Shown here piece after piece: positions 52,510 through 60,713 of a stretch of 64,000 bases of DNA. The DNA is from Streptomyces sp. MMG1121 (GTDB lineage Bacteria; Actinomycetota; Actinomycetes; Streptomycetales; Streptomycetaceae), in contig NZ_LGDV01000186.1 of the NCBI RefSeq assembly GCF_001280015.1, forward strand, positions 124,001 to 188,000, read 5' to 3'. The notes below the pieces were generated by a model, which saw nothing but the letters and a program-made list of their open reading frames with translations, made no database searches and was not told the DNA's origin. Positions within the stretch are counted from its first letter, which is position 1. Each line of letters opens with the position of its first letter. Made by a program: the position numbers and the translations under genes.

Positions 52510-52672
52510 GGGGCCCCTCTCGGGTCGCGGACGGTGCCGCGAGCGTACTGCGGCGGGTTACGGCCACTGGGGGCGACGCGGCGCAACGTGACCGGAAGGA
52601 GAGGCTCGGGCGGACCGGACCGCCCCTAGTCTGTCGGCCGGACGATCACCGGTCACTCCCCGAGGAGCGCAT

Positions 52673-54082
52673 GTGACGCACCCCCACAGACCACCCGCGC
52701 GGCGCCGCCGGGCGGTCCTCGCCACCGTTCCCTTCGCCGTCGCGGCCCTCGTCGGCGCCGCCGCACCCACGGCGCCGGGCACCACCGGCGCGCCCGGCGC
52801 GGGCGACCCGTACTTCCCGCTCAGCGGCAACGGCGGCTACCACGTCCGGCACTACGATCTGACGCTGCGTTACGACACCGGGACCCGGCACCTCGACGGC
52901 ACCGCGGTCCTCACCGCCCGCGCCACCCAGCGGCTGACCCGCTTCGACCTCGACCTCACGGGACTGACCGTCACCGGCGTCACCGTCGACCGCGCCCCGG
53001 CCGCCTTCCGGCGCGACGGCCAGGAACTCGTCGTCACCCCGCGCCGCACCCTGCCCGCGGGCCGCGCGTTCCGGGTCGCCGTCAAATACCGGGGCACCCC
53101 CGGGCCGGTCACCGACCCCGACGGGTCGCCGGACGGCTGGATCCCCACCGACGACGGCGCGTTCGTGGCCGGCGAACCACAGGGCGCCATGACCTGGTTC
53201 CCGGCCAACGCCCACCCCAGGGACAAGTCGTCGTACGACTTCACGCTCACCGTCCCGCAGGGGCGCACCGCGGTCGCCAACGGCGAGCTGCTCTCCCAGC
53301 GCACCGCGCACGGGTACACGACGTTCCGCTGGCGCGAGAGCCGGCCGATGGCCGCCTACCTGGCCACCGCGACCGTCGGCACCTTCAAGGTCCAGCGGTA
53401 CACCACCCCCGACGGCATCCGGGTCTACAACGCCGTGGACCCCCGGGAGGCGACCACCGCCGCGCCGGTGCTGAAGAAGCTGCCCGCCGTCCTCGCCTGG
53501 GAGAGCAAGCTGTTCGGGCCGTACCCGTTCCGGTCCGCCGGGGCGATCGTCGACCACGCCCCGGGCGTCGGCTACGCGCTGGAGACCCAGACCCGGCCGC
53601 TCTACGACTCCGCACCCGACCTGACCACCCTCGTCCACGAGAGCGCCCACCAGTGGTTCGGCGACTCCGTCTCGCTGACCTCCTGGAAGGACATCTGGCT
53701 CAACGAGGGCTTCGCCACCTACGCCGAGTGGCTGTACGCCGAGCAGCACGGCGGCGACAGCGCCCAGAAGGCCTTCGACGCGCTCTACGCGACCCCGGCG
53801 GACAACCAGCTGTGGGCCTACCCGCCGGGCGATCCGGGCAGCGGAAAGAACATCTTCGGCATGCCCGTCTACGCCCGCGGCGCCATGACCCTGCACGAAC
53901 TGCGCAAGGCGGTGGGGGACCGGGACTTCTTCCGGATCCTGCGCACCTGGGCGGCACAGCACCGCGACGGCCACGGTACGACCGCACAGTTCACGCAGCT
54001 GGCCGAGCGGGTGTCGGGCAAGCGGCTGGACGGGCTGTTCCACACCTGGCTGTTCACGAAAGGCAAGCCGGACAGCGCCTGA
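52673..54082 (+). CDS. Secreted M1-family metallopeptidase
   Basis: A 469-aa zinc aminopeptidase-like protein. A signal peptide (RRRRAVLATVPFAVAALVG) precedes the M1 N-terminal beta domain and the catalytic domain. The zinc site is His322, His326 (VHESAHQWFG) and Glu345 (WLNEGFATYAEW), with the correct HEXXH-x18-E spacing. The substrate-binding GxMEN motif is replaced by ALETQT, so specificity may differ from classical aminopeptidases, as in the short Streptomyces homologues. GTG 52673 has GAGGAG five bases upstream; ATG 52671 is followed at once by TGA. No C-terminal HEAT domain is present. Confidence 0.9.
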   Translation: MTHPHRPPARRRRAVLATVPFAVAALVGAAAPTAPGTTGAPGAGDPYFPLSGNGGYHVRHYDLTLRYDTGTRHLDGTAVLTARATQRLTRFDLDLTGLTVTGVTVDRAPAAFRRDGQELVVTPRRTLPAGRAFRVAVKYRGTPGPVTDPDGSPDGWIPTDDGAFVAGEPQGAMTWFPANAHPRDKSSYDFTLTVPQGRTAVANGELLSQRTAHGYTTFRWRESRPMAAYLATATVGTFKVQRYTTPDGIRVYNAVDPREATTAAPVLKKLPAVLAWESKLFGPYPFRSAGAIVDHAPGVGYALETQTRPLYDSAPDLTTLVHESAHQWFGDSVSLTSWKDIWLNEGFATYAEWLYAEQHGGDSAQKAFDALYATPADNQLWAYPPGDPGSGKNIFGMPVYARGAMTLHELRKAVGDRDFFRILRTWAAQHRDGHGTTAQFTQLAERVSGKRLDGLFHTWLFTKGKPDSA

Positions 54083-54083
54083 G

Positions 54084-54118
54084 TCCTTACCGTTTCCGAG
54101 TAGATCCTTACCGGTTCC
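54084..54118 (+). promoter_or_regulatory. Direct repeat with 21-bp period before L,D-transpeptidase gene
   Basis: TCCTTACCGTTTCC (54084-54097) and TCCTTACCGGTTCC (54105-54118) differ at one of 14 bases. A 21-bp period puts them on the same helix face, as in OmpR/PhoB boxes. They lie 28 bases before ATG 54146; the OmpR-family regulator encoded downstream is the likely binder. Confidence 0.55.
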
Positions 54119-54145
54119 AAACAAGTGTCGGCCAGGGTCGGCACC

Positions 54146-54883
54146 ATGATCCATCGCAGAACCGCCGTCGCGGTCCTCGCCTCCCCGCTGCTGCTCACCG
54201 GCTGCGGCGGCGGAGCCGAGGCGAGCGAGCGCCGGACGCCGGCCACCCGTCCGGCGCCGACGGCCACCCCCACCGAGATCGAGGCGGAACAGGCACCGCA
54301 GGGCATACCCGGCCTCGGCCCCACGCTGCGGGCCGCGATACCCGAGCACTGCGAACAGGCCGTCGTCGCCACCGGACGCGGCAAGGACTCCCCCGTCTGC
54401 ACGGTCGTCCTGTACGAACGCACCGCCAGCGGCTGGCAGGCCGGACCCGCCTGGCCCGCCCACAACGCCCTGCGCGGCTGGAGCGGCCATCACATGCTCG
54501 GCGACCTGCGCTCCCCGCTCGGCGTCTACACCCTCTCCGACGCCGGCGGCCTCCTCCCGGACCCCGGCAGCAAGCTGCCGTACCACCGGTCCGCCGGATT
54601 CCACTCACCGGGCACCGGCTTCGAGGGCGAGCCGCTCGACGGCTGCTTCGACTACGTCATCGCCATCGACTACAACCGCGAGCCCGGCACCTCGCCGCTG
54701 GACTGGACGCGGCCCCTCGGACCCGGGCGCGGCGGCGGAGTCTGGCTGCACGTCGACCACGGCGGCCCCACCCACGGCTGCGTCAGCGTCGCCAAAGCCG
54801 CCATGAAGGACCTCCTGCGCACCCTCGATCCGGCCCGGCATCCGGTCGTCGTCATGGGGTACGCCGACTGGCTCGCACGCTGA
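54146..54883 (+). CDS. Lipoprotein with L,D-transpeptidase (YkuD-like) domain
   Basis: A 245-aa lipoprotein. The signal peptide ends in a lipobox LTGC; a Thr/Pro-rich linker follows. The catalytic domain carries VWLHVDHGGPTHGCVSVAK with His210 and Cys212, the HxGC core of L,D-transpeptidases, and EQAVVATGRGKDSPVCTVVL upstream. It may cross-link or hydrolyse peptidoglycan, or be a related amide-active enzyme. ATG 54146 is chosen because it opens the signal peptide; GTG 54125 also fits the frame. It precedes an OmpR/HK pair by 20 bases and shares a repeat-type operator site. Confidence 0.82.
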   Translation: MIHRRTAVAVLASPLLLTGCGGGAEASERRTPATRPAPTATPTEIEAEQAPQGIPGLGPTLRAAIPEHCEQAVVATGRGKDSPVCTVVLYERTASGWQAGPAWPAHNALRGWSGHHMLGDLRSPLGVYTLSDAGGLLPDPGSKLPYHRSAGFHSPGTGFEGEPLDGCFDYVIAIDYNREPGTSPLDWTRPLGPGRGGGVWLHVDHGGPTHGCVSVAKAAMKDLLRTLDPARHPVVVMGYADWLAR

Positions 54884-54889
54884 GCCGCT

Positions 54890-54895
54890 TAGGAT
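54890..54895 (+). promoter_or_regulatory. Candidate -10 element of the response regulator gene
   Basis: TAGGAT lies eight bases before GTG 54904 with no Shine-Dalgarno between. This suggests a second, leaderless start of transcription within the transpeptidase operon. Confidence 0.45.
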
Positions 54896-54903
54896 CCGAA
54901 CTC

Positions 54904-55608
54904 GTGTGCGCTCATGTGCTGGTAGCCGAGGACGACGAGAAGCAGGCCGAACTGATCCGCCGTTCCCTGCTGGCCGAGGGACACCTCGCCACGGTGGTGC
55001 ACGACGGCGCCGCCGCGCTGGACGCCGCCCGCCGGCTGCGGCCCGACCTCGTCGTCCTGGACCTGATGCTCCCGGTCGTCGACGGCTTCGGCGTGTGCCG
55101 GGTGCTGCGCGGCGGCGAGGACCCGGACATCCCCGTGGTCATGCTCACCGCCCGCTCCGCCGAGGACGACGTGCTGCTCGGCCTCGAACTGGGCGCCGAC
55201 GACTACATGACCAAGCCGTACAGCCCGCGCGAGCTGATGGCCCGCATCCGTACGGTGCTCCGGCGCAGCGGGCGGGGCGGCGACGCCCGGGACGGCGACC
55301 TGGCCGCCCGGGCCGCCGGGATCAGTGTCGACCCCGAGCGGCACGAGGTGCGCTGCGACGGCGTCCCGGTGGAGTGCACGCCCGCCGAGTTCCAGATCCT
55401 GCTGGCCATGGCGGGCGAGCCGGAGCGGGTCTTCACCCGGCGGCAACTGCTGCACTGCACCCGCGGCTTCGACCGGGCCTCCACCGAACGGGCCGTCGAC
55501 GTGCACATCATGAACCTGCGCCGCAAGATCGAGACCGACCCACGCCGCCCGGTCCGCCTGCTGACCGTGTTCGGCGTCGGCTACAAGCTGAGCGGGGCGC
55601 GGCCGTGA
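54904..55608 (+). CDS. OmpR-family response regulator
   Basis: A 234-aa two-component regulator. The receiver domain has acidic Glu9/Asp10/Asp11, phospho-Asp53 (VVLDLMLPVVDG), and Lys in MTKPYSP; the C-terminal winged helix (about 140-230) reads VECTPAEFQILLAMAGEPER and STERAVDVHIMNLRRKIETD. It is the partner of the kinase encoded downstream. GTG 54904 is the start: the receiver begins at once and no ribosome site precedes it. Its stop overlaps a 14-aa ORF in the duplicated region before the kinase. Confidence 0.93.
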   Translation: MCAHVLVAEDDEKQAELIRRSLLAEGHLATVVHDGAAALDAARRLRPDLVVLDLMLPVVDGFGVCRVLRGGEDPDIPVVMLTARSAEDDVLLGLELGADDYMTKPYSPRELMARIRTVLRRSGRGGDARDGDLAARAAGISVDPERHEVRCDGVPVECTPAEFQILLAMAGEPERVFTRRQLLHCTRGFDRASTERAVDVHIMNLRRKIETDPRRPVRLLTVFGVGYKLSGARP

Positions 55609-55649
55609 AACGCCGGTTGCCGTGTGCCTGGCCCGAGGGGCGGCTGTGA
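55605..55649 (+). CDS. 14-residue remnant ORF, probable ancestral kinase start
   Basis: GTG 55605 overlaps the response-regulator stop as GTGA and encodes VKRRLPCAWPEGRL. Its own TGA overlaps GTG 55646. The GTGA overlap is the usual way a kinase follows its regulator, so this may be the ancestral kinase start. Confidence 0.35.
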   Translation: MKRRLPCAWPEGRL

Positions 55650-55834
55650 AGTCCCGGCGGTCCCGCGTCGGCCGGGCGGTGTCCGTGACGTCCCGGCGGT
55701 GGCGTGCTTGCCGGGCGGTGTCCGTGAAGGCCCGGCGATCCCGCGTCGGCCGGGCAGTGTCCGTGCAGGCCGGGCGCGGCCGGGCGGTGTCCGTGCAGGC
55801 CGGGCGCGGCCGGGCCTGCGTGAGGTGTTCATGA
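55646..55834 (+). CDS. 62-residue repetitive Arg-rich ORF coupled to the kinase
   Basis: The frame encodes four to five copies of a 10-13-residue unit (VKSRRSRVGRAVS, VTSRRWRACRAVS, VKARRSRVGRAVS, VQAGRGRAVS, VQAGRGRACVRCS). It starts at GTG 55646 and stops in TGA overlapping the kinase ATG 55831. Product function is doubtful; the frame may simply keep ribosomes moving to the kinase start. Confidence 0.4.
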   Translation: MKSRRSRVGRAVSVTSRRWRACRAVSVKARRSRVGRAVSVQAGRGRAVSVQAGRGRACVRCS

Positions 55835-55869
55835 AGGCCCAGCGGTTCCGCGTCGGCCAGGACGGGCCC
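55646..55869 (+). repeat. Tandem duplication of the kinase start region
   Basis: Units of 39, 39, 39, 30 and 39 bases beginning at 55646, 55685, 55724, 55763 and 55793 precede the kinase. The kinase codons 1-13 (55831-55869, MKAQRFRVGQDGP) match unit 3 at about 30 of 39 bases. Core GCCGGGCGGTGTCCGTG recurs. All unit lengths are multiples of three. Confidence 0.75.
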
Positions 55870-57708
55870 TTGCGGCGTCGGATCCCGCTGCGCAAGCGGC
55901 TGCTCGTCCGGCTGCTGTCCGTCTCCGCCCTGATCGCCGTCTGCTCGGTGGCCGCCACCGCCTGGCTCGCGGTCACGACGACGACCAGTGCCCTGAAGGA
56001 GGAGCAGGGTCAGGATCTCGCGGCCGACAACAGCATCCTGGCGGGGCTCAGCGGGTACGCCGCCACCCACGCCGACTGGGCCGATGCCCGGCGCACGGTC
56101 CGGGACCTGGCCGCGAAGACCGGCCGCCGCATCGCGCTCACCACCGCCGACCGCACCCTGGTCGCCGACTCCGCGCCCCGCGGCACCCCGCTGCCGCCCC
56201 GGCCCGCCGCCACCGTCGACCCGCTGCGCACCGACACCTACAGCGAGACCGGCGCCCAGCTCAGCGGGATCGACCCGCGCGTGGTGGGGCCCTACCGGCT
56301 CCCGGTGGATGAGCGGGCGGGACTGGACGCGCTGGCCGCCGCACGCAAGCAGTGCTACGCGCGCTACGGCCTGCAGACCAGCATCGTCCGCACGGCGAGC
56401 GGACGGCCCGTCGTCACCGGCGCGGACGGCACCGACCCCACCGGCTACGGCGCCACGGTCTGCGCGGACGGCCGGCTCGACACGCCCACCCCGACCGAGC
56501 GCAGAGCCCTGGACGCGCTCACCGAACTGGCCCGGCCCTGCCTGAAACGGGCCGGCATCGACCTCAACGGCCCGCTGTTCCTCACCTTCGACCCCAGTGG
56601 CAAGGATCCCTTCGCCGGCGGCTACCTCATCGCCAAGTACGCCAAGGCGGGCCAGGCGGCGACGGCCCGCGCGGCCCAGCACTGCGTCCTGACCGCCCGA
56701 CGCACCCAACTGGAGCCCTACGTCGCCCCGGTGGCCGAGCTGTTCCTCGGCATCGGCGACCAGAACCCGGCCCGCTTCCACATGTCCCCGGCCAACAAGG
56801 CCAAGGTGATCGGCGCGGCCGGCCTCGTCCTCGCCGTCACCGTCGCCGTGACCGCCGTCGTCGCCGTCCGGCTGGTACGGCCCCTGCGTGCGCTGACCGA
56901 GGCCGCCGGGGCACCGCCCGAACTGCACGTACGGGTACCGGTGACCACCCGGGACGAGACCGGCATCCTCGCGGAGGCCTTCAACGACCTGACCGAGCGG
57001 CGCGAGCGTCTGGAGGCCCAGCGCAAGGCGATGGTCAGCGACATCGCGCACGAACTGCGCAGCCCGCTGACCAACATCCGCGGCTGGCTGGAGGTCGTCC
57101 GGGACGGCGTCGTCGACCCCGAACCGGCTTTGCTGGACTCGCTGCACGAGGAGGCCCTCGTCCTCCAGCGGATCATCGACGACCTCCAGGACCTCGCCGC
57201 CGCCGACGCCGGCACCCTGCGGCTGCACCGCGAACCGCTGTGCGCCGGTGACCTCGTCGACCAGGTCGCCGCCGCGCACCGCGTCGCCGCGGACGCCGCC
57301 GGGGTGGCCCTGCACACCGCGGCCGACCCCGCCGCCTGGCTGGACGCCGACCCGGTACGGATGCGGCAGGCCCTCGGCAACCTGGTCTCCAACGCGCTGC
57401 GGCACACTCCGGCCGACGGCACGGTCACCCTGGCCGCCCGCCGGGACGGCACCGATGTCGTCCTGACCGTCACCGACACCGGCACGGGCATCGCGGCGGA
57501 GGATCTGCCGCATGTCTTCGAGCGGTTCTGGCGCGCCGAGAAGTCCCGCAGCCGCCGCACCGGAGGCAGCGGCCTGGGCCTGTCCATCGTGCGTCATCTG
57601 ATGGCCGCCCACGACGGCACGGCCGAGGCCACGAGCGAGCCCGGCGCGGGCGCGGTCTTCACCCTGCGGCTGCCCGGCACCGGGCCGCAGGACCCGATCG
57701 GGACCTGA
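55831..57708 (+). CDS. Membrane sensor histidine kinase (HAMP-HisKA-HATPase)
   Basis: A 625-aa kinase: TM1 (about 25-48), a large extracytoplasmic sensor (50-315; Cys residues at KQCYARY, TVCADG, RPCLKR, QHCVL may pair), TM2 (about 323-347), HAMP (350-395), HisKA with His407 in SDIAHELRSPLTNI, and GHKL ATPase (DTGTGIAAEDLPHVFERFWR, GSGLGLSI). It phosphorylates the OmpR regulator upstream. ATG 55831 has GAGG six bases upstream and overlaps the stop of a repetitive ORF as ATGA. The preceding 220 bp are tandem copies of its own first 13 codons. Sensed signal unknown; cell-wall stress is suggested by the adjacent L,D-transpeptidase. Confidence 0.92.
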   Translation: MKAQRFRVGQDGPLRRRIPLRKRLLVRLLSVSALIAVCSVAATAWLAVTTTTSALKEEQGQDLAADNSILAGLSGYAATHADWADARRTVRDLAAKTGRRIALTTADRTLVADSAPRGTPLPPRPAATVDPLRTDTYSETGAQLSGIDPRVVGPYRLPVDERAGLDALAAARKQCYARYGLQTSIVRTASGRPVVTGADGTDPTGYGATVCADGRLDTPTPTERRALDALTELARPCLKRAGIDLNGPLFLTFDPSGKDPFAGGYLIAKYAKAGQAATARAAQHCVLTARRTQLEPYVAPVAELFLGIGDQNPARFHMSPANKAKVIGAAGLVLAVTVAVTAVVAVRLVRPLRALTEAAGAPPELHVRVPVTTRDETGILAEAFNDLTERRERLEAQRKAMVSDIAHELRSPLTNIRGWLEVVRDGVVDPEPALLDSLHEEALVLQRIIDDLQDLAAADAGTLRLHREPLCAGDLVDQVAAAHRVAADAAGVALHTAADPAAWLDADPVRMRQALGNLVSNALRHTPADGTVTLAARRDGTDVVLTVTDTGTGIAAEDLPHVFERFWRAEKSRSRRTGGSGLGLSIVRHLMAAHDGTAEATSEPGAGAVFTLRLPGTGPQDPIGT

Positions 57709-57737
57709 CCGGAACCACGGCGTCGCTGCCCGGGTCG

Positions 57738-58622
57738 TCACTGGCGCAGCGCCTGCCTCGCCGTCGTCGTCACCGCCTCGGCCAGGGCCGCCAGCGCGGG
57801 GGAGTCGAGTTTCCACTGCTGCCAGTACAGCGTGGCGTCCGCCCACTCGTCCTCGGCGAGGAGGGTGAGGCGGCCCTCGGCCAGGAGCGGTCCGGCCTGG
57901 GCCTGGGGGACCATGCCCCAGCCGAGGCCGGCGGCGACCGCGTCGGCGAATCCCTCGGAGGTGGGCACGTAGTGCCTGAGGGGGCTCGCGGGCCCGCGGC
58001 CCAGCCGGCGTACGAAGGCGTCCTGGAAGTCGTCCTTGCGGTCGAAGACCACGACCGGGGCCCCGGGCAGCAGCTCGGGCAGCGGCCCGGCCAGGTGCCG
58101 CTCCACGAACCGCGGCGCGGCGACCGGCAGATAGCGCATCCGCCCGAGCGGGCGGACCGTGCAGCCCGGCACGGGTTCGGGCAGGGACGTCACCGCAGCC
58201 ATCACCAGGCCCTCCCGCAGCAGCGCCGCCGTGTGGTCCTCGTCCTCCCGGTGCAGTTCGAAGCAGAGTCCCGCCACCCGGGTCAGCGCCGGCAGGAACC
58301 AGGTCGCCAGCGAGTCCGCGTTCACCGCGACCGACACCCGGGTCGGCTCCCCGGCGCCGCTCAGCCCCAGTTCGCCCCACGCGTCCCGCTCCAGCCGCCC
58401 GAGCTGCCGGGCGAAGCGCACCAGCACCGCCCCGGACTCCGTGGGCCGCACCGGTTTGGTGCGCTGGAGCAGGACCCGGCCGGTGCGCTGTTCGAGCGCC
58501 TTGACCCGCTGGCTCACCGCCGAGGGCGTCACGTGCAGGGCCGCCGCCGCGGCGTCGAAGGTGCCCTCGTCCACCACGGCGAGCAGCGTTCGCACCTGCT
58601 CCAGGGGAAGCTCAGTCATCAT
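57738..58622 (-). CDS. LysR-family regulator, ArgP/LysG type
   Basis: A 294-aa regulator. The N-terminal HTH is FDAAAAALHVTPSAVSQRVK in the position normal for LysR proteins; the effector domain has VVVFDRKDDFQDAFVRRLG, typical of ArgP/LysG, which activates an arginine/lysine exporter gene in response to the basic amino acid. It is divergent from an LysE-type gene by 66 bases. TATCCT (minus, 58631-58636) eight bases upstream is a possible -10 and no Shine-Dalgarno is seen. ATG 58619 is an alternative start. Convergent with the kinase, 29 bases away. Confidence 0.92.
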   Translation of the reverse strand: MMTELPLEQVRTLLAVVDEGTFDAAAAALHVTPSAVSQRVKALEQRTGRVLLQRTKPVRPTESGAVLVRFARQLGRLERDAWGELGLSGAGEPTRVSVAVNADSLATWFLPALTRVAGLCFELHREDEDHTAALLREGLVMAAVTSLPEPVPGCTVRPLGRMRYLPVAAPRFVERHLAGPLPELLPGAPVVVFDRKDDFQDAFVRRLGRGPASPLRHYVPTSEGFADAVAAGLGWGMVPQAQAGPLLAEGRLTLLAEDEWADATLYWQQWKLDSPALAALAEAVTTTARQALRQ

Positions 58623-58627
58623 AACGG

Positions 58628-58681
58628 CTAAGGATACGTAAGAATCTTTAGCTGTACTTGCGCCGACCGGTTTCCTAGCGT
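58628..58681. promoter_or_regulatory. LysR-type operator and lysE promoter
   Basis: CTAAGGAT (58628-58635) and ATCTTTAG (58644-58651) form an inverted repeat with one mismatch and an 8-bp spacer, as for ArgP/LysG boxes. TAGCGT (58676-58681) is a -10 candidate seven bases before ATG 58689. The dyad sits about 25 bp upstream of it, where an activator would touch polymerase. Confidence 0.6.
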
Positions 58682-58688
58682 CGACGGC

Positions 58689-59303
58689 ATGAACAACGCC
58701 CTGACCGCCGCGGCCGCAGGATTCGGCAGCGGACTCTCCCTGATCGTCGCCATCGGCGCCCAGAACGCCTTCGTCCTGCGCCAGGGGGTGCGCCGGGATG
58801 CCGTGCTCGCGGTGGTCGGCATCTGCGCGCTGTCCGACGCGTTGCTCATCGCGCTCGGCGTCGGCGGGGTCGGCGCGGTCGTGGTGGCCTGGCCGGGCGC
58901 GGTCCGGGCGGTCGGCATCGTCGGCGGCGCCTTTCTGCTGTGTTACGGCGTCCTCGCCGGCCGCCGGGTGCTCCGGCCCGGCACCGGCCTGCGCACGGAC
59001 GGCGAGGCGGCCGGCTCACGCCGCCGGGCGGTGCTCACCTGCCTGGCGATGACCTGGCTCAACCCGCACGTCTACCTGGACACGGTGTTCCTGCTCGGCT
59101 CCCTCGCCGCCGACCGGGGCCCGCTGCGCTGGACCTTCGGGCTCGGCGCCGCGCTCGCCAGCCTGTGCTGGTTCACCGCGCTCGGCTTCGGCGCCCGGCT
59201 GCTCGGCCGCGTCCTGGCCCGGCCCCGTGCCTGGCGCGTGCTGGACGGCCTGGTCGCCGTCACGATGCTGGCGCTCGGCGCCACGCTCATGGCCGGATCC
59301 TGA
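58689..59303 (+). CDS. LysE/ArgO-family amino-acid exporter
   Basis: A 204-aa membrane protein with about five to six helices. SLIVAIGAQNAFVLRQGVRR is the signature of LysE/ArgO L-lysine/L-arginine exporters, and MTWLNPHVYLDTVFLLGSLA contains the conserved NPH segment. It removes excess basic amino acids or peptides derived from them. Regulation by the divergent ArgP/LysG gene is expected. The mRNA is predicted to be leaderless (TAGCGT seven bases before the ATG). Confidence 0.93.
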   Translation: MNNALTAAAAGFGSGLSLIVAIGAQNAFVLRQGVRRDAVLAVVGICALSDALLIALGVGGVGAVVVAWPGAVRAVGIVGGAFLLCYGVLAGRRVLRPGTGLRTDGEAAGSRRRAVLTCLAMTWLNPHVYLDTVFLLGSLAADRGPLRWTFGLGAALASLCWFTALGFGARLLGRVLARPRAWRVLDGLVAVTMLALGATLMAGS

Positions 59304-59386
59304 GACAACCGGTTCGGTGTACACGGGGGTTGCTGAGATAGTTAGCCTCTCGAATGGAAAAGATGTAGCGAGCATTCAGGACACCT

Positions 59387-60688
59387 GTGGACACGAGCGA
59401 GAGCAGTACGACCGAACCGGGACCCATACGGGAGGAGGGGGCGGCGTTGCCCCGGCGCGGCTGGCGGCGCTGGGCGATGGACACCCGCCCGCTGCGGATC
59501 CCCGCCTACCGGCGCCTGTGGACGTCGACCATCGTCACCGCCGTCGGCAGCCAGCTCACCGCCGTCGCCGTACCCAAGCAGATCTACGACATCACCCACT
59601 CCTCGGCCTGGGTCGGCTATGCGAGCCTGGCCGGCCTCGTGCCCATGGTGGCGTTCGCGCTGTGGGGCGGGGCGGTCGCCGACACCGTGGACCGCCGCAA
59701 GCTGCTGCTGGTCACCAACACCGGCATCGCGGTGACGTCGGTGCTGTTCTGGGTGCAGGCGGTCACCGGCCTGGACTCGGTCGTCGTCCTCATGGTGCTG
59801 CTCGCGTTCCAGCAGGCGTTCTTCGGTCTCAACGCCCCGGCCCGCAACGCCTCCATCGCCCGGCTGGTGCCCGCCGGGGAGCTGGCCGCCGCCAACGCCC
59901 TCGGCTCCACGGTGGCGCAGACCGGAATGGTGGCCGGCCCGTTGCTCGCCGGTGTGCTCATCCCGGTCATCGGGCTGCCCGAGCTGTATCTGATCGACGC
60001 CCTGGCGCTGTGCGTCACCGTGTGGGCCGTCTTCCGGCTGCCCGCGCTGCCGCCGCTCGGCGATGTGGCCGCCCGCCGGGCCGGGATACGTGAGATAGCC
60101 GAGGGCTTCCGCTACATCTCCCGGCACAAGGTGCTGCTGCTGTCCTTCCTCGCCGACATCGTCGCCATGGTCCTCGGCATGCCCCGCGCCCTGTTCCCGC
60201 AGCTGGCCCACCAGACCTACCACTCCTACGGCGAAGGGCTCGCGCTCGGCGTGCTGTTCGCCGGCATCCCGGTCGGCGCGGTGCTCGGCGGCCTGTTCTC
60301 CGGGGTGTTCTCGCGGGCCCGCCGGCACGGCCGGATGGTGATCGCGGCGGTGGTCGGCTGGGGCGTGGCCGTCGCCGGGGCCGGGCTGAGCGGGAACCTC
60401 TGGGTGGCCATGGCCTTCCTCGCCGCGGCCGGGGTCGCCGACATGATCTCGATGGTCTTCCGGGGCGCGATCCTGCTCTCGGCCGCGACCGACGAGATGC
60501 GCGGCCGTATGCAGGGTGTCTTCACGGTGGTGGTCGCGGGCGGGCCACGGCTGGCCGACGTGCTGCACGGCACCGCCGGCTCCGTGTTCGGCCCACGGGC
60601 GGCCGTGGCGGGCGGCGGCGCCCTGGTCGTCGTGGTGATGCTGGCCCTGGCCGCCGCCGTGCCGGCACTGCGCCGCTACCGGATCTGA
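59387..60688 (+). CDS. MFS transporter, EntS/YbdA-like
   Basis: A 433-aa transporter with about 12 membrane helices. The N-terminal STIVTAVGSQLTAVAVPKQI and NAPARNASIARLVPAGELAA are typical of the EntS/DHA3-type exporters related to enterobactin export; macrolide exporters of this group also exist. Motif A reads GGAVADTVDRRKLL. GTG 59387 follows AGGA. No siderophore gene is near, so substrate is unknown. A weak iron-box-like GTTAGCC precedes it but is not convincing. Confidence 0.85.
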   Translation: MDTSESSTTEPGPIREEGAALPRRGWRRWAMDTRPLRIPAYRRLWTSTIVTAVGSQLTAVAVPKQIYDITHSSAWVGYASLAGLVPMVAFALWGGAVADTVDRRKLLLVTNTGIAVTSVLFWVQAVTGLDSVVVLMVLLAFQQAFFGLNAPARNASIARLVPAGELAAANALGSTVAQTGMVAGPLLAGVLIPVIGLPELYLIDALALCVTVWAVFRLPALPPLGDVAARRAGIREIAEGFRYISRHKVLLLSFLADIVAMVLGMPRALFPQLAHQTYHSYGEGLALGVLFAGIPVGAVLGGLFSGVFSRARRHGRMVIAAVVGWGVAVAGAGLSGNLWVAMAFLAAAGVADMISMVFRGAILLSAATDEMRGRMQGVFTVVVAGGPRLADVLHGTAGSVFGPRAAVAGGGALVVVVMLALAAAVPALRRYRI

Positions 60689-60697
60689 AACCGAACC

Positions 60698-60713
60698 GCT
60701 CCCGCGGCGGAGC
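60698..60713. terminator. Short hairpin between convergent genes
   Basis: GCTCC (60698-60702) pairs with GGAGC (60709-60713) in the 25 bases between the MFS stop (60688) and the cNMP-fold gene stop (60714). Weak but well placed. Confidence 0.4.

Noticed and set aside
59304..59386. Iron-box-like GTTAGCC before the EntS-like MFS gene
   Set aside because: Match to the IdeR/DmdR 19-bp consensus is poor on one arm, and no siderophore gene is near.
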